A stretch of DNA of 64,000 nt from Platycnemis pennipes. Lineage: Eukaryota > Arthropoda > Insecta > Odonata > Platycnemididae. The first letter of the stretch is position 1. Each line of letters opens with the position of its first letter. Positions 56,440 through 64,000 of the stretch are shown here, piece after piece. Where the stretch lies: the NCBI GenBank assembly GCA_933228895.1, contig OW121848.1, positions 99,963,470-100,027,469 on the forward strand, in the 5' to 3' direction. The notes under the pieces are model-generated. The model was given only the letters and a program-made list of their open reading frames with translations. It made no database searches and was not told the DNA's origin. The translations under genes and the position numbers were made by a program.

Positions 56440-58390
56440 ATTTGAGAATTTCTCGAATTTCCCCGTGTGAATAAGGAAGTCATGATTTACTTGCGGATGC
56501 TAGTTTCTGATTTTTGGTGATGACCAAATCAGTCGTAGGATTCCACCTTCTGATAACATCATCGTGGTATCGCAAGTTAATGAGGAGGCATCCTTTGCGA
56601 TTCACAGCAATACATCTTTGCCTCCGTTGCAGAGCTAAGTACCTTCCATATATGTGAGAGGTTACCTCTGAAATTTCTTTGTGCAATCTTTTTTAAATTT
56701 GTCGTACCTTCGCACTCTTTGGAGAAAACCTTTCTTGTTGATATAATTGACGCCTTGACAATGCACTTATTACCCCATCGTTCTTTCCAATGGCATGAAA
56801 TTATGTCTCCGTAACTTCCCCGTAAAATGCTTAATTTGATGGCTATTGATTTCGCAATGCTGCGTGAATGTGTCTTGATTGCTATGCAATGCTCGGAGTG
56901 TTGTCGCCAAAGTCGTATTTTAACGAGGAGAGAATCTGCGACTGATATTGCCGCTGGCCTTTTAGGCAGCAACCATCCGCGTCGACAAATATTGTGAAGT
57001 CCAAATCTCTGCGAATTGAAAGGAGCGGATATAGGGGAGTCGCCGCGTCATGATTCTGTTGACATCGTTCGGAGTTCCGCCGAGGGCGGTTGACTCTTTT
57101 AATCCTTTGCCATCCACGAATCTTCGTCGCATCCGTCCAAAAAGCGGAGAGTGACGGAACGTACGAGTGGACAAGCAAACAAACAAAGTAGGGTGCATGG
57201 CCGAGTGCGAAAACATCGGGCGGCGGAGAACTTGGAAAGGGATGATTATTTTTTTGCCGACCGAAGAAGGGAGATGGAAAAAAAAGAAAAGTCGACAAGA
57301 TATCCGTAATCCCTTGCAGAGAAAACTTGCAGAGAAACAAAGGGGAGTGAGTTGTTTGGATAGAAAGCAGTAGAGGTGGTGTGAGGGAAGAGGGGGAAGA
57401 CTCGGAAGTTGGGGTTGGTGGAAAACGTGGGGTAATCGTCGATAAGGATGGGAAGTTGGGGGAATTGGGGTGGGGGAAAGAGTAAGTGGACTGAGGAACT
57501 GTGCATGAGACTCTGCAGGATGTAATATAATATATAATAATTTAATATATTGCTTCCTTTTTTTAAATGTATTTTGCAACATATTTAAACAATAGAAGGA
57601 AGCTTTAGGTAACACCAAATATTTACCATTGCGGGGGTACCCAAAAGTTACCGTGCCAAAATAGTAAAGTAACAAAAATTATATGTACCGAGTTGACATC
57701 TGTGCTACACTACACAAAATCACTATTTACATAGCTGATTCTGATCAAAAGAAAGGTGTAGTAGGTAGAGTGTTTGGAAAAAGACCAATTAGTTCTTTTC
57801 TTGCTACATTCCTCCATCCTTGGCTCACCACCCACGTACATTCTGCCCAAGAGGCAAAGTATTTTCCTTGCTTCTAGCTATTATGAATATTTACTTTGGT
57901 GTGTTCCCACTTAAAAAATGCCAGAATCTCAGTTTCATCGAACAAGGCGCAATTTAACACCGCAGTGCTATTCGGAGGAGCCGTTCCCTCCTCAAGAAGG
58001 CGTGATCGAAACAGCTCCCGTTACCCGTCGTAGGCCAGGAAAACTGGGTCTTTACCTACATCTACACAATTCCCTGCAAGCTACCATAAGGGTTTGTGGC
58101 AGGGGGTGAACTATCAGTAGGAATGAATTTATATCATGATATTTAATCCTATATTAGTTACTACAACCTCACTTTAATTCTACGTTTTTCCATGATTTAG
58201 TTCTTTTTCTCACAAATATCTTTCGCTTTGGTACATTCGTGAATTTAGGTATGCGAATACGTGCTTCCCTCTCCCTAAGACTTATAATTACGCTCTAGAT
58301 AGTGTTTTCAGTCACTATAAGCCGTAACGAACTCTGCCACCTTCTTGCACCATTCATTTTTATATTTTTATGTTCTGACTAGGATCATCT
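56440..58390. other. Non-coding stretch
   Basis: Several overlapping minus-strand open frames (56577-57675, up to 237 codons) are Ser/Pro/Phe-rich and have no domain. A moderate GC patch at 57000-57200. (TA)n-like sequence at 57525-57555. I do not call a gene. Confidence 0.35.
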
Positions 58391-58399
58391 ACAAAAGAA

Positions 58400-59530
58400 T
58401 ATAACGAAAAGCATAGGAGTTCCTGGATGAAGATTAATTGGGATTCAGGAAAAGTAATGGTACAAGAGAAGCAATATTCACCCTTAGGCTCCTCATAGAG
58501 AAAACAATGGAGAAAAAAACCGACTTTCATTGTATTTGAGGATTTAGAGAAGGCTTTTGACAACGTGGATTGGAATTCAATACTTGGAATTTTGAAAGAA
58601 ATTGAAGTGTCCTAAAATGACCGAGGAATTATCCACAGTTTGCATAAAAACCGAGTAGCTGTGAATAAATCTGGACCCAGCTGTGAAGAAGCAAGAATAA
58701 GGAAATAAGTGAGACAAGGATGTGCACTGCCTCCCGTAATTTTAAATGTTTACATCGAGAGAGCCATTATTGAAATCAAAGAGAAGTCTTCTGGAGTGAA
58801 TATCCACGGAGAAAAAATAACATGCTGCGATTCGCTGATGACATAGCACTCTTAGCAGAGTCAGAGAGGGATGAGAATAAGATTCTAATAACCATGGACA
58901 GGACAATGGCCAGATAACAGCTGAAGATCAATAAGAAGAAGAGTAAGATCATGGTGTGCAATAAAATAGAAGAGGCTAAAACCAACGTTAAACTAGGAAT
59001 ACAAAAACTTGAAGAGGTGAAAGAGTTCTGTTATCTGGGTCTACTTACAGCTGGAAATACAAACATAGAAGTAAGGAAAAAGAAAAAGTCATCAGAATGT
59101 ATATCTGGAGTATGTTTCGTTACGACAATGAGGCATGGACCTTGGCAGCAGTGGAGAATAAAAGGTTGGAAGCATTCGAAGTAGTGTGGTGCTACAGAAG
59201 AATGATGAAGATAAAATGGATCGGCCGAGTGAGTAACGAGGAAGTCCTAAGAAGAGTGAGAGAAGAGAGGTCTGCTGAAAACCCTAAAAAGATGACGACA
59301 CAACTTAATCGGCCATATCTTAAGACATCATGGCCTGATGAAGACAATCGTCGAGGGAAAAGTGAACGCGAGGAATGGAAAAGGTAGGCCTCGTATGAGT
59401 TATAGAGAACAGGTCGTGAAGGACGTGAAAGAGAGGAATGACGTTGATATGAAGAGGTTGGCCGATAGAAGAATCGAGTGGAGCGCTGCGTCAAACCAAT
59501 CCTAGGATTGTTGACCGATGATGATGATAT
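58400..59530 (+). pseudogene. LINE family 1 (copy 6), longest copy, reverse transcriptase to 3' end
   Basis: The plus strand in successive frames encodes a block ending TREAIFTLRLLIEKTMEKK, then the first palm motif (FEDLEKAFDNVDW, catalytic Asp region). Next are a SILGILKEIEVS helix, AVNKSGPSCEEARI, VRQGCALPPVILNVYIERAI (motif B) and GVNIHGEKI. The catalytic FADD segment follows in a shifted frame, then KLGIQKLEEVKEFCYLGLLT and the WCYRRMMKIKWIGRVSNEEV block, and the 3' tail ending at the GATGATGATGA run at 59519. It starts inside the reverse transcriptase (5'-truncated, no endonuclease) and has at least three frame breaks. It gives the fullest view of the family in this window. Confidence 0.9.
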
Positions 59531-59534
59531 TATT

Positions 59535-60305
59535 AACAACACTCTCATTTATATATGTGCACGTCACCAAAACAAGGAAGCACACTTCATCAGTGCTTGC
59601 CCATTCAGTAACAATGCAGTCATCAACGTATCATCAGGACCCATTCGTTCTTCACCCCGTCCTTCTAGTTTTTAACACAATTCTGACAATCACTCCATAC
59701 CCACCGTAATCAGCTGGCTGTCATGCTCATCATAGCACCCCACCTAGCGCCAATTCTATGCAGTATGATTTGGGGGGGAATATACTCGTATCCCACGATA
59801 TATTTTGTTCTCGCTCACGTTCGCGCTTTCATGTGACGACGATGCGTATCCACCACCATCAGTCATCCGCGTTTTCACCCGGCTCTCTGAGCTGAGAAAC
59901 TCGCCAGGCGTGAAGCGGATGCCCACCGTGGTGGCATAGGGGCAGGAGCTACCCAATATACACACACTCAACCCGCTTCAGGGAGACCTTACCCTTTCCA
60001 TGCCCCCGTTTTTTTCTCGGTAATGGGAGGTCGAGCCCCCCCAAATGACGGTTTGACCAAAGGGGCGGCTGGAGCGCGACGTCCGGGGGAAGCGAGCCCG
60101 AGGGGTTGACGCAGTTGGCAGGGCGGTGTTTGACCAGAGAGAAGGTGGAGTGGGTGGCAGTGCATGTACCGGAGAGGGTCACCGAGGCGTCTGCAAGGGT
60201 GGTGCGCGCTGGGATGGGAAGCGAGCGACCGAGTTGCTGACTCTCGGGCTGACTGGGGTAGGCAGGAGAAACTGACGGAGACCGCGGAGAATGCCCGTAA
60301 AATGG
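59535..60305. other. Non-coding stretch with GC-rich patch
   Basis: Moderately CpG-rich from about 59880 to 60305, with no domain-bearing frame. It immediately precedes a SINE-A. Confidence 0.35.
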
Positions 60306-60309
60306 ATCG

Positions 60310-60560
60310 TGGCGGTCGGGTTGGTATAGTGACTAGAGTACTGGTCTCCCACCACAAGGGGCTAAGATCGACTACCGACAATTTGAGATACTTTCATTCA
60401 ATAAGCGGCCCCAACTTGAGTGCTTTTGGAGAGCATTCCAGTTCAGTACTCCGTCCGCCAGACAGGAAGTTAAGCCGTGGTCCCCTTATTGCACCCTTCC
60501 AGGCTAATGCCTTCGCCGAGTTTCTCTCCACCCTTCCTCTTTTCCCTTCCATTTCCGTCC
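60310..60560 (+). mobile_element. SINE-A copy 11, full head-core-tail
   Basis: Head CGGTCGGGTTGGTATAGTGA, CTAGAGTACTGGTCTCCCAC (A-box region), then CAAGGGGCTAAGATCGAC. Core CCCCAACTTGAGTGCTTTTG, GAGAGCATTCCAGTTCAGTA, CTCCGTCCGCCAGACAGGAA, GTTAAGCCGTGGTCCCCTT. Tail CAGGCTAATGCCTTCGCCGA, GTTTCTCTCCACCCTTCC. The best-preserved copy. Confidence 0.85.
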
Positions 60561-60799
60561 TTGTATGCACCATTCCTCCCTGTCTGAAGCGCCTTTAAGT
60601 GTGAGGACAGAATAGGAAACCACAGGTGAATGGATCCCCGCGATAATTTTAAGTTCGCGTAATTATGTAATGCGATGTGGAGGCTAGTGGAAAATTCATT
60701 TCTCGTCAATTTTGTCGTTCAAACCTCGTTGTAGAATTCGATTTTAAGGTGCTCCAACTGCCAAGTTTATTTCGCGCCGTCTCACCTCACTTAATCCGG

Positions 60800-60880
60800 T
60801 GTTTAATCCTAATACAACTACGACATCCATCCCCAAGCGGGATTCCTAATCGTGACCTTTGGGGGTCCATAGCAGGGCAT
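60800..60880 (-). mobile_element. SINE-B-like fragment, copy 5
   Basis: CATCCATCCCCAAGCGGGAT, TCCTAATCGTGACCTTTGGG. Same layout as the 51.2 and 29.7 kb copies. Confidence 0.45.
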
Positions 60881-60884
60881 AAAC

Positions 60885-61750
60885 AACATGGTTACTTTTA
60901 TAGCTACGTATAATTTTACCGTGCGAGCCGCCGTATGACAGGGTTTGGGATTTTTAACTGAAAAAACTCTTTCAGCTAATATTAGTGTTGGTGTGTAATT
61001 TGTTTGAAATAATTATTCTTTGCTTACCCTGTATATGTGCCTTGTGCATGAATGAAACGAATTCTTGTGTCTCTAGGTTTAACACTTGATCTCACTTAAT
61101 TTATCTCTTCTGTCTGCGTTATTAGGTGGAGGTAGAAATATATCGGCAAGTTTTGGCTTGTGTGATTTGATTTTTTCAAGTGACTTTAATATTACGGACT
61201 ACCTTTCTAGTCTCAAGGTTTTCCCGACCAAGCTCATCACTTGATTTGAGTGTCACTTTTTGCACATTCAAAGGAATTTGTCACAAATTGCATTACTTTA
61301 CTTTATATATTAAGCTGTTCTCTTCTTAAATATTTGTTAATTGGATCCCATGTGCTTAGTGCATATGTTAGGTTAGACCTTACCAGGGCAAAATAACATC
61401 TTTCACTTTTTGACGTGAAATTTCCCACAATTTGCTTGCCTCATTCCAGACTCTTCAGGGCTGTGCCTCAAATACTTCGAATATGATTCTCCAAGCTGGT
61501 AGTGTTTGTAGCTTTGTAGTTGTCGTGGCTGGCAAAGATTCGACCTAAAAGTGATTTCCCGATATTCAAATTCACTTGTCACACCTTTGCATTTTCTGTC
61601 AACATTACAACTTTTGGGTTGTTTTCTCTTTTTCTTTCAGAAGTGTAGTACGGTGCAGCTTTTTAAACTTTAGAGTTACGTATAGCCTTTCTCCAAATAA
61701 AACCCTTGACTTTTCCTCTTGGACTAGCTTGGGAGAGCTTGGACTCGGGC
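60885..61750. other. AT-rich non-coding stretch
   Basis: No supported gene or repeat. Confidence 0.35.
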
Positions 61751-61754
61751 TTAA

Positions 61755-61910
61755 TCATTGTGATGGTAGAATTCACGATCCCTACTTGGCTGCTGTGTGG
61801 TGAGTATCTCAATTTCATTACACTGTCCGTTGGATGGGATAGTCAACCGTTAACCCTTCGGCAGCTTTTGTTAAGCGCATACTGATGCCGACGCCGGGTA
61901 TTCATATTTT
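61755..61910 (+). mobile_element. SINE-A copy 12, core and tail
   Basis: ATCCCTACTTGGCTGCTGTG, CACTGTCCGTTGGATGGGA, TTAACCCTTCGGCAGCTTTT, GTTAAGCGCATACTGATGCC, GACGCCGGGTATTC. Confidence 0.75.
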
Positions 61911-62650
61911 TTTCATTATTCAACATTTTCCGTATTTCCTATCATATACTATGTTAAAATTTGAAACACGCTAGGTCCTATGAGTGTGATTAGCAGAGGG
62001 GAGGCCGGAAGGGTGGAGCAAAAAGAGGGCATTAAGGTATTAAAAAGGATGAAATGAGAGACTAGAAGTAGGGGTTTCTATTTTGAGAAGATTGAGGGTG
62101 AAAAGTAGTTAGTGGAAAGCAGAATAAAATATATGCTAGAAGGACTGTCTGATTTTCTACTTTTATTGTTTTCCGCTGAGAACAATTGCCTTGAAAAAGT
62201 TTACATGATGTATTAACGTAAGTCGAAACATGTCTTTTGCCTCGCGTAAAAAGAAAAGTCAGTCTTGTGTAGACATTTTTGTGCAGTGAATTCTCGCACT
62301 CGAAATCTGTATTGCAGTAAAATGTGTACAGGACAGTCTAAAGTTTAAAATGTTGATTAGGAGTGTTTTATCTTTTTTTGTGCTGTTCTCTATTTGAATA
62401 TAAAGGCTGTTCAAGGAAAATAAAAGAAATCGTTGTAGGTAATGTTTGAAATAACTAATCGAGAGTGATGAGCTAGAGAAGGCCGGGGAACTTATTTTTC
62501 ATTCGAATTATGTTTTATGAGTATAAAAAAACATGAATCAACCGTTATCTGGTGATGGAAAGTTTATGACTTGCGTCCATAAGGTTACACATTTTATCAC
62601 AATATTGAGTGCCGTTCAGTCATCAAAACACTAAATTTACATGTATCCTT
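61911..62650. other. AT-rich non-coding stretch
   Basis: No supported gene or repeat. Confidence 0.35.
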
Positions 62651-62654
62651 TTAC

Positions 62655-63060
62655 TTCTCAGATCTTGCTCATCATCATCACTACTCATCAGTCCCTAAGA
62701 TTAGTTTAACGTGGCTCTTCACTCAATTCTCCTATCACCTAACCTCTTCATTCATATATAATTCTTCTCTTGTGCATCCTTCCCTACGTGCACGATGTAT
62801 TTCATACAAGACCTCCCTTTAGCATTCTTCCCAGTCACTGTTCATTCAACGATTGCCCTCTTCATGCTATCATCTCTCAAAATATGCAAATTGTAATGTT
62901 GTCTCGTTTTCTTTTTAAAGTTTTCATCAGACTTCTCTTTTTCTCCCACTCTTCTTCTCAGAACATCTTCGTTTGACACCTGGACTATCCATTTCATCTC
63001 CATCATCAAACCACGTTTTAGCTGCTTCCAGTCTTTTATTCTGTGTGGCTGCTATTGATT
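62655..63060 (-). mobile_element. LINE family 1, 3' fragment (copy 7)
   Basis: The reverse complement ends with the family tail, mirrored here as CATCATCATCACTACTCATC, AGTCCCTAAGATTAGTTTAA, CGTGGCTCTTCACTCAATTC, TCCTATCACCTAACCTCTTC. Upstream minus-strand traces match the LIGH and EMDSP-type C-terminal segment. Heavily mutated; 5'-truncated near 63060. Confidence 0.75.
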
Positions 63061-64000
63061 AATGTGACATGATAGAATTAGAATTATACCTGATGTTTGC
63101 TCCACCTCTACTTCTCACAATTCTGATTTTGTCGCTTATTGTCATTATATCGATATTGATTTGCAATGCGTGACTAATGAATCGGATCTCATGTTTCCGT
63201 TTTCCTGTTGTGTTAACTTTTGTAATGTCTTCTTGTTCCCTCTGGAGGAGGCTATTCTGTTACGCGATCAGTGGAGATATTTCGTCTCTCGTAGCCTCAA
63301 GAAGATGGGACCATTCTTGGCTGTTTTTCAGATCGGCCCCTCCCTTGGGTGACTGGAAGGGAGTTCATGGGCGGTCGTTGTTCGTATAAAAAAGTAAAAG
63401 AGACCAAGGAGGAAAGAAACTCGAGGAAACGGAACGAACGGAAATGTAACGTTCGGAGGAGATGAGAACCGGAGATGCGGAGAAAGATTCATAAATGCAG
63501 GAACGCTCCCTTTAGTTAATAATAAAGGAGAATGCTTGTGCCTTTTGGAGCGAAATTTCTCAAGCCCAATCTCCGAAATGTTATCCGCAGGGAAAACCTT
63601 TCTCTTCAGGGAGAGATATTCCATAAGGACTTTAAAGTTTGTGTCAGTTGCTAAACGTCCTTGCTTCTAGATGCAAAGGAATGCCAAATGCGCTCTTTAT
63701 TAATGATCACCTTTGAATCATAATTTTTTAAATTTTGAATACCATTACAAATATTTTCCGAGCAAAAGTATCAATACTTCGTAAAAAACTGCTCGCTCAT
63801 CATGTAGGGAATCATCGAAGGGAAAAATGTATAAATAAGGTTTAGAGTTTTACGTAAATTAGATGGGGAGAGGGTCGTAAGGTATTTAAACACTTGGAAA
63901 AGGAAGGGGGGGTAATTACTTCTACAGAAGTGCGGTCTCCGTGAAATAGTGCCACCCAATTTAAATTATATTAGCCATTGGTTGAAGAGCTCGCTAGCAT
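63061..64000. other. Non-coding stretch to window edge
   Basis: Minus-strand (63328-63624) and plus-strand (63161-63389) open frames have no domain. No supported gene or repeat. Confidence 0.4.

Noticed and set aside
56882..57675. 152- and 237-codon minus-strand open frames
   Set aside because: Overlapping phases, Phe/Ser/Pro-rich, no domain, no start or splice context; purine-biased plus strand explains the openness.
1..64000. CRISPR arrays, operons, bacterial promoters or ribosome-binding sites
   Set aside because: The sequence is eukaryotic in character. No regularly spaced short repeats and no densely packed coding frames were seen.

Overview
This looks like a stretch of a large, repeat-rich animal nuclear genome, most likely an arthropod and probably an insect. 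The basis is AT-rich non-coding DNA broken by CpG-dense GC-rich blocks, no compact gene arrangement or operons, and many decayed retroelements: endonuclease-type LINEs, Penelope-like elements with GIY-YIG endonucleases, tRNA-derived SINEs and fold-back elements. Species and chromosome cannot be read from the sequence. I found no confidently intact cellular protein gene, rRNA or functional tRNA. The window reads as intergenic and/or long intronic sequence containing one or more promoter-like CpG blocks.

Layout. 0-6 kb: a snap-back inverted repeat enclosing a decayed Gypsy-like gag zinc knuckle (0.55-1.1 kb), two LINE 3' fragments, a SINE and a Penelope-like GIY-YIG remnant (5.0-5.3 kb). 6-13 kb: quiet AT-rich DNA with SINE pieces. 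13.0-13.9 kb: a second, different LINE reverse transcriptase. 14.1-16.5 kb: the largest CpG-dense block, with a perfect RFX X-box. 16.5-20 kb: AT-rich. 20-22.5 kb: SINEs, a second GC-rich block, a CRE palindrome and a 296-bp terminal-inverted-repeat element. 23.19-23.31 kb: one weak candidate exon. 26.9-27.3 kb: LINE. 28.5-29.5 kb: a third CpG block with an E-box and TATA box upstream of a very short ORF. 30.8-32.8 kb: the best-preserved Penelope-like element (reverse transcriptase plus GIY-YIG) with repeat-bounded ends. 34.2-35.0 kb: another Penelope-like GIY-YIG fragment between roughly 100-bp inverted arms. 35.1-36.0 kb: a fourth GC-rich block. 37.0 kb: an extreme G-run cluster. 39.7-40.4 kb: a GC-rich block running into a LINE tail. 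41-46 kb: SINEs and tRNA-like heads. 46.9-47.9 kb: LINE with an internal duplication. 48.0-48.2 kb: a fold-back insertion with an exact 13-bp target-site duplication. 50-57 kb: SINE pieces, purine-rich DNA and paired hairpins. 58.4-59.5 kb: the longest LINE copy. 60-63 kb: two more SINEs and a LINE tail.

Two repeat families dominate. SINE-A is about 250-300 bp, has a tRNA-like head, and I recognise 12 copies on both strands. A LINE family with a shared 3' end leaves 7 copies. The most interesting signal is that all three Penelope-like remnants, from clearly different subfamilies, carry downstream of the endonuclease (and, in one, in both inverted arms) a short motif built as CTGATGA-like core, small stem-loop, then GAAAC. 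This is the catalytic-core layout of hammerhead ribozymes.
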